A DNA stretch of 45,839 nucleotides from Pseudoneobacillus rhizosphaerae (GCF_917563885.1 NZ_CAKJTG010000030.1:1-45839); one strand, 5' to 3'. Counted from the stretch's first letter, positions 36,232-44,667 are shown. The notes: generated from the letters alone by a model not told the origin. A program made the numbers and translations.

Positions 36232-36272
36232 AAAAAGCGGTCATCATTCATTCATGATTGGCCGCTTTTTTT
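36229..36272. terminator. bidirectional terminator between the 46-aa gene and the SCO gene
   Basis: AAAAAAGCGG-TCATCA pairs with TGATTGGCCGCTTTTTT with one bulge; A- and T-tracts on both sides. Confidence 0.8.
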
Positions 36273-36278
36273 ATGCTT

Positions 36279-36881
36279 TTATTCCAAATTCTCCATAATG
36301 GTTTCAAAAACTTGATCTTTATTAAAGTCCTCACCCATTGGAAATTTTTTAATAAATTTATTGTTTTCATCTACTAAAAATGTCATGGAAGTATGAACAA
36401 GATATCCGTCTCCAGGATCACGATACTGGAATTGTAATGAATCTGCTACACTCCGAATTTTTGTATGTGCATCTTTTATATTTTGAGGGTCTCCTGTTAA
36501 AAAAATCCAATTTCCATCGTTTTCTATTTCGAATTTTTCCATATACTTCCTTAGTTCATCGGTTGTATCACGGTAAGGGTCGATAGTAATTGTAATAAAT
36601 TCAACGTCTTTCCCATAAACACCTTTGTTTTGAAGGTCTTTTTTTAATAAATTCATCTTCTGAGTAGTGGTAGGACAAATATCTGGACAAAAAGTATAAA
36701 TAAATTCAATCAATTTAACTTTTTTATGATCGTCACCGAAGCGGTATTCCTCACCATTTTGGTCGATTAAGATCGTTTCATCAGGTATTTGTGCATTTGC
36801 ATCGCGAATTAGTAAAAAAGAAACTCCTATAAGAATACCTAGAAAAACTAGTACAAAACTAATAATGATACCTTTCTTCAT
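36279..36881 (-). CDS. SCO1/SenC family copper chaperone-like protein
   Basis: 200 residues from ATG 36881, which has AAGGGGG upstream; the frame is open further upstream without a site. N-terminal membrane anchor (residues 4-25) and an extracytoplasmic thioredoxin fold. Copper ligands are Cys65 and Cys69 (FCPDICP) and His163 (LVHTSMTF). In Bacillus the homologue YpmQ/Sco helps build the CuA site of cytochrome c oxidase. Here it sits downstream of fnr and opposite nap, so a role in building a copper enzyme of anaerobic respiration is possible but inferred. Confidence 0.88.
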   Translation of the reverse strand: MKKGIIISFVLVFLGILIGVSFLLIRDANAQIPDETILIDQNGEEYRFGDDHKKVKLIEFIYTFCPDICPTTTQKMNLLKKDLQNKGVYGKDVEFITITIDPYRDTTDELRKYMEKFEIENDGNWIFLTGDPQNIKDAHTKIRSVADSLQFQYRDPGDGYLVHTSMTFLVDENNKFIKKFPMGEDFNKDQVFETIMENLE

Positions 36882-36998
36882 AAAAAAAACCCCCTTACCG
36901 TCTAAGATAAAGAAATTTTCGTGAAAAAGGAATGGACAATTTGTGAACAAATACTAGTTTGCACTAAAAACAAGTCAAATACGGTGTTAATTGTTCTT

Positions 36999-37700
36999 CT
37001 ATTCAATATTACAAAGAGCAGCTGGACAATTCTCACAATCAATCTCTTTTTTCAAATAATCGAGATTGTGTATGATAATTGTCTTTCGGTCAATCGTAAT
37101 TATTTTCATTTTTCTTAGTTCTGAGAGCATTCTACTAACACTTTCCCTGGCGGTACCCGTAAAATTCGCTAAATCTTGATTTGTTAATGGAACGGTAATA
37201 GTGATTCCGTTATCATGCTTATCACCATAGCTATTACTAAATCGGATTAACGTGGAATAAAGTGCTCCCTTTCTACCATGTAATACTAAATCCCTAAACT
37301 TGGTAATCGTTTTTCGGAAATGGTCATTCATCCACTTCATAAATTCATAGGCTAATTGAGTGTTTTCAAATAGAGCCTTTTCTAAAGCTTCAATATTAAT
37401 AGCTGCTACGGTACTATCCTCTAAAGCAAGTGCATTAAATAAATACTTCGGCTGAAATGTAAATAATGTAAGTTCACCGATAATATCATTTTTTTTACAT
37501 AGTCTTAAACTTAGTTCTCTACCTTCAGCGTTCATTTTAGATATTTGGAATTTACCTGATGATATGATAAAAATTTCAGCAGCAGGTTGGCCCTCCTGGA
37601 AGAGATAAGCTCCCTTCTTTACTTCGATTCCTCTATCTGCCGATTTTAAGAGCTCGTTTAATTCATATGATAAAGGGGAATCGAGTTGATTTTGCTCCAT
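36999..37700 (-). CDS. fnr: Fnr-type anaerobic transcriptional regulator
   Basis: 233 residues, Crp/Fnr family. N-terminal cyclic-nucleotide-like beta barrel (about 25-115), dimer helix, and C-terminal helix-turn-helix with recognition segment TARESVSRMLSEL. The tail carries Cys222-x2-Cys225-x4-Cys230, the same spacing as the C-terminal cluster ligands of B. subtilis Fnr, and Asp137 stands near the fourth ligand position. It should therefore hold an oxygen-sensitive [4Fe-4S] cluster and activate genes at TGTGA-N6-TCACA. Divergent from napA, with Fnr boxes between. Confidence 0.9.
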   Translation of the reverse strand: MEQNQLDSPLSYELNELLKSADRGIEVKKGAYLFQEGQPAAEIFIISSGKFQISKMNAEGRELSLRLCKKNDIIGELTLFTFQPKYLFNALALEDSTVAAINIEALEKALFENTQLAYEFMKWMNDHFRKTITKFRDLVLHGRKGALYSTLIRFSNSYGDKHDNGITITVPLTNQDLANFTGTARESVSRMLSELRKMKIITIDRKTIIIHNLDYLKKEIDCENCPAALCNIE

Positions 37701-37769
37701 TTATATCACCCTACCTAACTTATTTATCTAACTTTAATGAAAATTCACCTTTCTGGTCAATGGAAGTTC

Positions 37770-37785
37770 TGTGACATTTATCAAT
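37770..37785. promoter_or_regulatory. weaker Fnr-like box near fnr
   Basis: TGTGA-CATTTA-TCAAT: a perfect left half-site and a partial right one. It is about 70 bp upstream of the fnr start and could give autoregulation, but no good -10 stands at the expected distance on the minus strand. Confidence 0.4.
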
Positions 37786-37852
37786 ACACAAGTAAATTAG
37801 TAAATTTTTATTGTTCATACTATTTTCAAAAAATTTTGAACAAATTGTTACA

Positions 37853-37895
37853 TGTGGTAATTGTCACAGAATTGCTTCCTTTTAATATCTAGGAT
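37853..37895 (+). promoter_or_regulatory. Fnr-dependent class II promoter of napA
   Basis: TGTGG-TAATTG-TCACA at 37853-37868 matches the Fnr consensus at 9 of 10 positions. TAGGAT at 37890-37895 is where a -10 falls if the box is centred at -41.5 (start about 37902). No -35 is visible, as expected for an activator-dependent promoter. Confidence 0.75.
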
Positions 37896-37937
37896 GGAAT
37901 TATTAGGTAAGAAATTATTTTTTGGGAGGGAAATGAG

Positions 37938-40478
37938 TTGGAGATAACAAGAAGATCGTTATTGAAAGCGACAGCAGTTTCATTAACATTGGCTGCAGCT
38001 GGATGCAAACAAAAAGAAAATCAGCAGGTTGTTAGCGAAGCACCAAAAATTTCGACAGTTGAACCAGATGAATGGAAAGCAGCAGCTTGTCGTTTTTGTG
38101 GCACTGGTTGTGGTGTTCTGGTTGGAGTTAAGGATGGTAAAGTTATTGCTACAAAAGGAGATCCCGATAATCGCTCTAGTAAAGGGCTTAACTGTATAAA
38201 GGGATTCTATGTTGGAAAAATTCTTTTCGGTGAGGATCGTCTAACTAAGCCTTTGATTCGAATAGATAAAACAAAAAAAGGAACGATGGAAGGATTTAGA
38301 GAGGCGACTTGGGAGGAAGCTCTTGATTTAATTGCTAAAAATTTAATAGAAAACTATAAAAAGGATCCAAAATCTATTGCGTTTTGGGGTTCAGGCCAAC
38401 AAACAATTGCAGATGGATATGCGTCTGTAAAACTATGGAAAGCTGGACTATTAAATAATAATATCGATCCTAATGCTAGACTTTGTATGGCGAGTGCTGT
38501 TACAGGATTTATGTCCACCTTTCAATCTGATGAACCAATGGGTTCGTATAGAGATTTAGATGAAGCGGATGTCTATGTTACTTGGGGTGCAAACATGGCT
38601 GAAATGCACCCAGTATTATTTTCGCGGATTACAGCAAGGAAATTAAGTACTCCAGGTGTTAAGTTCTATGACTTAACTACAAGAAAGTCAAGAACATCTG
38701 AAATGGCAGATACAACTATGGTTTTCCGTCCGCAAACTGATTTGGCTATTGCGAATGCCATCATAAATTATTTAATTCAAAATAATAAATATGACAAAAA
38801 GTTTGTCGACGAGCATTTACAATTTAAAGCTGGGACGGAAAATTTAGGACATTCCTACGAGGATGGATACGATAAATCAGAAGTCGGAGCAGTTGCAGAC
38901 AAAGATTGGAATATCACTTTCGAGGAATTTAAAGAAATGGTAAAACCTTATACCTTTGAGTATGTTTCAACGCTTTCGAATGTACCAGCAGCCGATTTAG
39001 AGGCACTTGCAAAGGAATTTGCTGATCCAAATAAAAAAATCGTTAGCTTATGGACGATGGGAATGAACCAACATACACGTGGTACTTGGATAAATAATTT
39101 AGTATATAATATTCATTTATTAACAGGTAAAATCAGTAAGCCTGGAAGTGGTCCTTTCTCATTGACTGGTCAACCAAGTGCATGCGGTACTGCACGAGAG
39201 GTAGGGGTATTCTCGCACAGATTACCATCTGATTTAGTCGTAAAAAATCCAGAGCATAGACAGTATGCAGAATTAGTATGGAATCTTCCCAAAGGATATT
39301 TGGACCCGATTGAAACACCTGGATATCATACTGTAAAAATGTTTAGAGAATTAGGTAATGGTAATGTCAAATTCATGTGGAGTATGTCCAATAACTGGGG
39401 ACAAACAATGCCAAAGTTAAATCGTTTTAGAGGTAATGATGCAAATGGAAAAGGTGTTAAAGATGGTTTTATAGTCGTATCTGAAGTATATCCGACTCGT
39501 TCTACAGAATTGGCAGACGTAGTGTTGCCTGCGGCAATGTGGATAGAACGTGAAGGTCAGTTTGGAAATGCCGAGCGCCGTACAAACGTTTGGCGTAAAG
39601 TCGTTGAAGCTCCTGGTGAGGCAAAATATGATATTTGGGCGATTGTACAAGTAGCAAAACGTGTCCTTGAAGGAAGGAAAATAGGTACTAAACCAGCCTT
39701 CGATGTACTCTTTGGGAATGTCTGGGATTACGATAAAAATGATCTTCTTGAGGACGAGTATGAAGTGAATAAGCGTCTATTTGAAGAATATCGGTCATTC
39801 ACAAATCCTCATTTGAACCAAAATAAGGAAATTCAAGAGCTTGGGAAAAAATTAAAGCTAAAAGCAAAGCAGATCGCGCCATACGATGAATATATCAAAC
39901 AGCATGGTATAGCTTGGCCAGTACGTGAAGTAAATGGTGAATGGGTTGAAACAAATTGGCGATACGCTAATGGTAAGCAAGAGGATGGATTCGATCAATA
40001 TGGTATTGAAGAATTTGGAGCTGCAGGCAAATACCAAGAAATTGATTTTTATAAATCAACAGACCACCGCCCATCAGTGATCTTCCGCCCTTTTGAAGAT
40101 GCCGCTGAAATCCCTGATGAAGAATATCCTTACTGGTTATGTACCGGTAGAGTTCTTGAGCATTGGCACAGTGGGACTATGACTAGACGTGTGCCTGAAC
40201 TGCATCGTGCTGTACCTGAGGCATTGTGTGAGATTCATCCAGATGATGCTATTAGTTTAGGTATTAAGGACGGGGACATGGTGAAAGTTGTTTCTCGTCG
40301 TGGAGAGGTTGCTGTAAAGGCGACAACGAAGGGGAGAGGTAATCCGCCAAAAGGTTTAATTTATGTACCATTTTTTGCCGAAGAAACTTTAATTAATTTA
40401 GTAACCTTAGACTGTTACTGCCCTATTTCAAAGCAGCCTGATTATAAAAAGTGTGCAGTGAAAATCGTTAAGGCATAG
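37938..40478 (+). CDS. napA: periplasmic-type nitrate reductase catalytic subunit
   Basis: Reduces nitrate to nitrite outside the membrane with a bis-MGD molybdenum centre. 846 residues. Twin-arginine motif TRRSLLKA, then lipobox LAAAGC with Cys23, so the enzyme is probably Tat-exported folded and lipid-anchored. [4Fe-4S] ligands Cys51, Cys54, Cys58 and Cys86; molybdenum ligand Cys183 (ARLCMAS). C-terminal molybdopterin-binding domain ends with [11 protein letters not shown]. The start is TTG at 37938 with GGGAGGG upstream; the ATG at 37933 is out of frame. Heads napABDF; activated by the Fnr box upstream. Confidence 0.92.
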   Translation: MEITRRSLLKATAVSLTLAAAGCKQKENQQVVSEAPKISTVEPDEWKAAACRFCGTGCGVLVGVKDGKVIATKGDPDNRSSKGLNCIKGFYVGKILFGEDRLTKPLIRIDKTKKGTMEGFREATWEEALDLIAKNLIENYKKDPKSIAFWGSGQQTIADGYASVKLWKAGLLNNNIDPNARLCMASAVTGFMSTFQSDEPMGSYRDLDEADVYVTWGANMAEMHPVLFSRITARKLSTPGVKFYDLTTRKSRTSEMADTTMVFRPQTDLAIANAIINYLIQNNKYDKKFVDEHLQFKAGTENLGHSYEDGYDKSEVGAVADKDWNITFEEFKEMVKPYTFEYVSTLSNVPAADLEALAKEFADPNKKIVSLWTMGMNQHTRGTWINNLVYNIHLLTGKISKPGSGPFSLTGQPSACGTAREVGVFSHRLPSDLVVKNPEHRQYAELVWNLPKGYLDPIETPGYHTVKMFRELGNGNVKFMWSMSNNWGQTMPKLNRFRGNDANGKGVKDGFIVVSEVYPTRSTELADVVLPAAMWIEREGQFGNAERRTNVWRKVVEAPGEAKYDIWAIVQVAKRVLEGRKIGTKPAFDVLFGNVWDYDKNDLLEDEYEVNKRLFEEYRSFTNPHLNQNKEIQELGKKLKLKAKQIAPYDEYIKQHGIAWPVREVNGEWVETNWRYANGKQEDGFDQYGIEEFGAAGKYQEIDFYKSTDHRPSVIFRPFEDAAEIPDEEYPYWLCTGRVLEHWHSGTMTRRVPELHRAVPEALCEIHPDDAISLGIKDGDMVKVVSRRGEVAVKATTKGRGNPPKGLIYVPFFAEETLINLVTLDCYCPISKQPDYKKCAVKIVKA

Positions 40479-40492
40479 AGGAGGGATGAAAA

Positions 40493-40903
40493 ATGAGAGG
40501 AAAAGAGTTAATTTTTGTAATTGCTTTTGCCTTTGTTTTATTTAGTGCAGTCGGAATATCAAAACTTTCTACATCATCTGAGACAGCTAGTACAACTCCA
40601 AAATTAAACCTAAACCAACCATTGGTCGTTACACAACTTGAGGAAGAGGGAAGAGAAAAATCAGCAACAATGGTTTTAGTTGGTGCACCACCGATGCAGC
40701 CTGTTAATCACATTGAACGCTGGAATCCAGAAAAGCATCATGAGAGCTGTATGGCTTGTCATAGTAATCCAGCCACTGGGGCTCCTACACCACCAGTAAA
40801 TCATTTTTACAATGATGATACAAAGGATAAAATTTATCGAGATAATTGTCAACAATGTCATGCCACACAAAATGATACAAAAACAGCGTTTAATAGCAAG
40901 TAA
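40493..40903 (+). CDS. napB: nitrate reductase cytochrome c subunit
   Basis: 136 residues. N-terminal hydrophobic segment (residues 6-22), acting as an uncleaved anchor or signal, then a dihaem c-type domain with CMACH (Cys86-His90) and CQQCH (Cys119-His123). The conserved GAPPMQPVNHI and PPVNHFY supply the likely distal histidines. It passes electrons to NapA outside the membrane. GAGGAGG lies before the ATG, 14 nt after napA. Confidence 0.9.
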   Translation: MRGKELIFVIAFAFVLFSAVGISKLSTSSETASTTPKLNLNQPLVVTQLEEEGREKSATMVLVGAPPMQPVNHIERWNPEKHHESCMACHSNPATGAPTPPVNHFYNDDTKDKIYRDNCQQCHATQNDTKTAFNSK

Positions 40904-40957
40904 TTAGCAAGCAATACATCTTTGACCTTCATTATGTGTTGATTAGGAGGAGCAAAT

Positions 40958-41224
40958 GTGGTTATTTCTGGTATGTATATTGAAACCATTGAAGGGGCAG
41001 CGGTGGAAGTCGCTATGCAGTTAAAAAACCTTGAAGGGGTTGAAGTTCATCATATTGAAGAGGAAACGAATAAAATAGTGTTAACATTAGAAGCTCATTC
41101 AGTTGATAAAAGTTATCATATTGCAGATACCTTTAAATTAATTGAGGGTGTACTTTCAACTTGTTTAGTCTATAGTAATTTTGAAGAGGATCCTTTTTAT
41201 AAAAAAGCAGATGGTTTTCAATGA
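40958..41224 (+). CDS. napD: nitrate reductase maturation chaperone
   Basis: 88 residues with the ferredoxin-like fold of NapD, which binds the Tat signal of NapA and holds back export until the cofactor is in place. Starts GTG at 40958 (VVISGMYIET) with TTAGGAGGAG upstream; an overlapping ATG at 40956 is out of frame. Overlaps napF in ATGA. Its presence fits the twin-arginine motif on NapA. Confidence 0.85.
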   Translation: MVISGMYIETIEGAAVEVAMQLKNLEGVEVHHIEEETNKIVLTLEAHSVDKSYHIADTFKLIEGVLSTCLVYSNFEEDPFYKKADGFQ

Positions 41225-41778
41225 CAGAGGATTTAAATCGAAGAAATTATTTGAAATTAAATTTGAAATCAAGTTTCGGTTTTTTTAGTCATGTAATAGC
41301 GTCTCAATTCGAACAAGAGAGAGAGTGTTATCGTCCTCCAGGTGCAGGAAATGAGCTTGATTTTCTCACATCTTGTACACGTTGTGGTAAATGTAAAGAA
41401 GAATGCCCGGAAGGTATTATAAGCTTGCTACCGGTCGAGAGTGGTGCAACCAAAATGAATACACCATATATTGACCCAAATGTAAAACCGTGTACTTTCT
41501 GTAATAAGTGTATTGACGTTTGTCCAACGGATGCTCTTCATTTAGAACATTTAATTAAAAATCCTGCAATAGGGATAGCATCAATCCGTATAGATGGGTG
41601 TATCGCCCATCTAAACGTAATGTGCGATTATTGCTTCCGAGCTTGTCCTCACGAGGGTTCCTTGAAGATAGCGGATGGAATACCAATAGTAAATGAGGAT
41701 AAATGTACTGGCTGTGGAATTTGTGTTTCACGCTGTATCAGTGAACACAAAGGCATATGGATAAAATTATTGACATAA
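41221..41778 (+). CDS. napF: NapF-type ferredoxin with four [4Fe-4S] motifs
   Basis: 185 residues. Begins with LNRRNYLKLN, like the R-R-x-x-L lead of E. coli NapF, without a clear hydrophobic export core. Four cysteine groups in order: CTRCGKCKEECP, CTFCNKCIDVCP, C-x7-CDYCFRACP and CTGCGICVSRC. The unusual third group with the long first gap is typical of NapF. NapF is thought to help NapA maturation in the cytoplasm. Last gene of napABDF; a promoter overlaps its stop. Confidence 0.85.
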   Translation: MTEDLNRRNYLKLNLKSSFGFFSHVIASQFEQERECYRPPGAGNELDFLTSCTRCGKCKEECPEGIISLLPVESGATKMNTPYIDPNVKPCTFCNKCIDVCPTDALHLEHLIKNPAIGIASIRIDGCIAHLNVMCDYCFRACPHEGSLKIADGIPIVNEDKCTGCGICVSRCISEHKGIWIKLLT

Positions 41779-41798
41779 TTTTCAATTTTAAGTATTAT
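41770..41798 (+). promoter_or_regulatory. consensus sigma-A promoter at the end of napF
   Basis: TTGACA at 41770-41775, 17-bp spacer, TATTAT at 41793-41798. The -35 overlaps the napF stop region. It would start a transcript near 41805. Confidence 0.8.
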
Positions 41799-41804
41799 TA
41801 GGGT

Positions 41805-42014
41805 GATATTTAATGTAAGGGAGAAATGTTGTATGTTAGGTGCCGTTCTTAACTAACCGTCAATTAAATACGGACATTCCAAAGTGGTGGCTTCCTGTAA
41901 TTGTGGAGGTTTAGTTTCTTATTGCCTTGGAATGATTGTTAAGAACAACGTCATAGCAGACAATATCATCTATTTAACTGTAGCTATGTCTCTTAGGCAT
42001 AGCTTTTATTTTTT
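41805..42014 (+). ncRNA. structured leader or small RNA with uORF and terminator
   Basis: A transcript of about 210 nt. AAGGGAG (41817-41823) serves a 7-codon ORF MLGAVLN (41833-41856). GTTCTTAAC (41845-41853, the last three sense codons) pairs with GTTAAGAAC (41938-41946). Inside are a small hairpin (41857-41860/41870-41873), CATTCCAA/TTGGAATG (41875-41882/41927-41934) and a 7-bp hairpin (41889-41895/41905-41911). The terminator is 41982-41990 with 41996-42004 plus TTTATTTTTT. CATAGC at 41952-41957 can instead pair with GCTATG of the terminator, a possible antiterminator. It fits an attenuator for the downstream mutS2-like gene, or an independent small RNA. Confidence 0.6.
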
Positions 42015-42074
42015 GATTAGATGTAATTTATGTTTTTCTAATAATGAATCAGGGATAACCTGTGTTTATTTTTA

Positions 42075-42112
42075 GACTTTAATGACATTTTGTTCATTAA
42101 GGTCTTTTTTGT
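42075..42112 (+). terminator. second terminator upstream of the mutS2-like gene
   Basis: An 11-position stem (42075-42085 with 42094-42104, one G-U) with loop CATTTTGT and TTTTTTGTGTTTTTT following. It lies 39 nt before the mutS2-like start, with no clear promoter in between. Confidence 0.82.
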
Positions 42113-42150
42113 GTTTTTTAATAAATTTTTTTTGATAAAGGAGATAGACA

Positions 42151-44076
42151 ATGAATCATCAAACATTTGAGGTTTTAGAATTTAATCGTATTAAAGAAAT
42201 GATTGCTAGTTATGCCCTAACAGGGGAAGGAAAGAAACAAGTATTGAACTTATTCCCTTCCATTAACAAAAAACAAGTTCAGAGTTGGCAGGATGAACTT
42301 TCAGAAGCTGTTGCTATTTTAAAAATAAGTAGTAGTGTACCTGTACATGGATTAGAGGGTATGGAACAAATCTTGAAAGGAGTGAATAAAGGAGTTGCCT
42401 TAAAGCCAGAGCAATTATCGAAATTACTTCACTTTCTAGATTGTTCTGCTAAGATGAGGAGATTCATGAAGGATAAAGAATTTGTGGCACCAAATGTAGC
42501 ATCCTATATTCATTCCATTTCGGAGCTCCCAAACGTAGCAATCGAGATACAAAGATGTATTAGAAATGGGATGATTGACGATTACGCAAGTAAAGAATTA
42601 TTAAAGGTACGAAAGCAAAAAACAATTTTAGAAGAGCGTCTTAAAGAAAAAGTTTCGCAAATATTGAAATCATCCAAGTATAAAGCCTATTTACAGGAAG
42701 CGGTAGTAAGTCAACGAGATGGGCGCTTTGTTATTCCCATTAAAAAGGAATATCGAAATAAAATAAAAGGGAATGTTATCGATACCTCATCATCAGGATC
42801 AACGATTTTTTTAGAACCTGAAGAATTGGCATTAGGTCAGGAACAATTATACTGGGTTCTGTTAGAGGAAGAACAAGAAGTTGAGAAAATTCTATTTTAC
42901 TTAACAGGGTTAGTGGAAAGTCATGAAGGTGAAATTAGACTTGCGATGGAAACGATGATTCACTATGATTTCCTGTTTGCGAAAGCAAAGTATATTAGAG
43001 TGATTGATGGCTTACCAGTTGAAATCAATGAAGATCATCATATTCAATTAATTAATGCGAAACATCCTTTATTAGGTGCAAACGCGGTTCCGTTAAATAT
43101 AGAATTAGGCAATGGATGTCATGCATTGGTCATTACTGGTCCTAATACAGGAGGGAAAACGGTCACAATTAAAACAGTCGGGTTATTTACCTTAATGGTT
43201 CAATCAGGACTGCATCTCCCAGTTGCAGAAGGATCCAAAATGAGTATTTTTCATAAAGTGCTGGTGGATATTGGTGATGGGCAGAGTATTGAACAAAATT
43301 TAAGCACTTTTAGTTCGAGAATTGTAAATATTGTTGAGATATTAAAAGAATCAAACGACCGAACATTAGTCCTGTTGGATGAACTTGGCTCAGGTACGGA
43401 CCCTAGTGAAGGAATGGGATTAGCGACCGCCATTTTAGAGCAATTATATCTTAAAGGTTGTACGCTTCTAACTACTACTCATTATAATGAAATAAAGGAA
43501 TTCGCCTACCATCATGAAGGATTTATCAATGGGTCGATGGAATTTGATCTTGATACATTAAGACCAACGTATCGATTGCAAATTGGTAAAGGTGGTGAAA
43601 GTCAGGCTTTTGCAATTGCACTCAAGCTAGGATTACACCCTAAAATCATTGAAAAAGCACACTTCATTACGTATAAAGAAAATAAACAGTATGATAATTC
43701 CGTAACAGATTCTCGATTACAACAGGAATTAGATAAACAAATCATTATTAATCGTCACCAAAATCGTATTAAAAAAGTAAAGGAAGTTACAAATTCACAT
43801 TATTTTTCAATGGGAGATAATGTAATAGTTAGTCCTTCAAAAGAAATTGGTATTGTTTATATGGGGCCAGATTCAGTAGGCAATTATATCGTACAAATTA
43901 AAGGAGAAAAACATGAAATAAATCATAAAAGATTAAAATTATATATTTCAAAGCAAGAATTATATCCTGAAGACTATGATTTTGATATTATTTTTGATTC
44001 GAAGGACAATCGTAAGAAAAAGAAGCAAATGGGAAAGAAATATGTCGAGGGCTTAACAATCAAACACGATGAATAA
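42151..44076 (+). CDS. MutS2-like ATPase lacking the Smr domain
   Basis: 641 residues. MutS2-type core: clamp and lever helices (1-300), then ATPase with Walker A GPNTGGKTVTIKT near residue 330, and Walker B LVLLDELGSGTDPSEG, followed by the TTHYNEIK histidine motif. B. subtilis MutS2 is about 785 residues and ends in a KOW-Smr region; this protein has the post-ATPase coiled coil and a short KOW-like stretch (GDNVIVSPSKEIGIVYMG) and stops before Smr. MutS2 (RqcU) acts on collided ribosomes in B. subtilis. This is probably a shorter paralogue. AAAGGAG precedes the ATG. Preceded by a structured leader. Confidence 0.85.
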   Translation: MNHQTFEVLEFNRIKEMIASYALTGEGKKQVLNLFPSINKKQVQSWQDELSEAVAILKISSSVPVHGLEGMEQILKGVNKGVALKPEQLSKLLHFLDCSAKMRRFMKDKEFVAPNVASYIHSISELPNVAIEIQRCIRNGMIDDYASKELLKVRKQKTILEERLKEKVSQILKSSKYKAYLQEAVVSQRDGRFVIPIKKEYRNKIKGNVIDTSSSGSTIFLEPEELALGQEQLYWVLLEEEQEVEKILFYLTGLVESHEGEIRLAMETMIHYDFLFAKAKYIRVIDGLPVEINEDHHIQLINAKHPLLGANAVPLNIELGNGCHALVITGPNTGGKTVTIKTVGLFTLMVQSGLHLPVAEGSKMSIFHKVLVDIGDGQSIEQNLSTFSSRIVNIVEILKESNDRTLVLLDELGSGTDPSEGMGLATAILEQLYLKGCTLLTTTHYNEIKEFAYHHEGFINGSMEFDLDTLRPTYRLQIGKGGESQAFAIALKLGLHPKIIEKAHFITYKENKQYDNSVTDSRLQQELDKQIIINRHQNRIKKVKEVTNSHYFSMGDNVIVSPSKEIGIVYMGPDSVGNYIVQIKGEKHEINHKRLKLYISKQELYPEDYDFDIIFDSKDNRKKKKQMGKKYVEGLTIKHDE

Positions 44077-44104
44077 ATGAGTAAATTATTGATGTACTAG
44101 TTAA

Positions 44105-44132
44105 AAAGGCAGGTGATCCTGCCTTTATTTTT
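44105..44132. terminator. terminator after the mutS2-like gene
   Basis: AAAGGCAGG at 44105-44113 pairs with CCTGCCTTT at 44118-44126, then ATTTTTTT. It overlaps the end of the minus-strand SASP-like gene. Confidence 0.88.
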
Positions 44133-44250
44133 TTAAGTGTTTTTGAGCTAAAAGTAGTTTTACATCATTGTAGGAGAGACCTGAAGCGGCATTTTGTCTT
44201 TTCACTTCATCAATGTCAGTTCCTACAATCGTTCTCTTTTTATTTTGCAT
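44125..44250 (-). CDS. short gamma-type SASP-like protein
   Basis: 41 residues from ATG 44250 (AAGGAGG upstream); the frame is open farther back but without a ribosome-binding site. The core GTDIDEVKRQNAASG resembles the repeat unit of gamma-type small acid-soluble spore proteins (G-T-x-x-x-x-V-K-x-Q-N-A), but it has one unit only and a basic tail. A minor spore protein is likely; the exact family is unsure. Confidence 0.6.
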   Translation of the reverse strand: MQNKKRTIVGTDIDEVKRQNAASGLSYNDVKLLLAQKHLKK

Positions 44251-44481
44251 ATAATCCTCCTTAGAAAACTTTTTAAAAGCTGTTTTCTCACATGAATTTG
44301 TTTTTCGAATTTCCTCTCCTTCCCTACAATAGTAGGGTTTCGGGCTCTTTTCCTTTCGAATTAAGTAATCATTTGAAAATAAATTGTACATGTAGAGGAT
44401 TGGTTACCTCAATGTTTTAGAAAAGAGCTTTGTTAAAAAGTATAACTTTAGTTAATACTAAGGAAAAAGGAGGCGATTGTC

Positions 44482-44667
44482 ATATTTTTTGGTAAAAAAT
44501 CCTTAGAAGAAAAAGAAGAAATGATTTATGAAACTACAGATGTTTTCTCGTGTTCTGATGACCATTGTAATGGTTGGATGCGTAAAGAATATGCAACTGA
44601 TGACTTACTTTGTCCAATTTGTGGGAACGAGACCATCCATGAGCTTAGAGAGTTGCCAAAAATTTAG
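44482..44667 (+). CDS. YdjO-like cold-inducible zinc-ribbon protein with AUA start
   Basis: 61 residues. It reads (M)FFGKKSLEEKEE, then CSDDHCNGWMRKEY and CPICGNE. The C-x4-C ... C-x2-C and NGWMRK are the marks of the YdjO family (cold-inducible in Bacillus; function unknown). The only codon that lines up with the family start and sits 8 nt after AAAGGAGG is ATA at 44482. The first in-frame ATG (44521) has no good site and would remove the first 13 residues. Either a rare AUA start or a base change. Confidence 0.7.
   Translation: MFFGKKSLEEKEEMIYETTDVFSCSDDHCNGWMRKEYATDDLLCPICGNETIHELRELPKI

Noticed and set aside
41884-42075. 63-codon ORF starting with GTG
   Set aside because: No ribosome-binding site; it crosses the hairpins and terminator of the leader RNA, and the composition is not protein-like.
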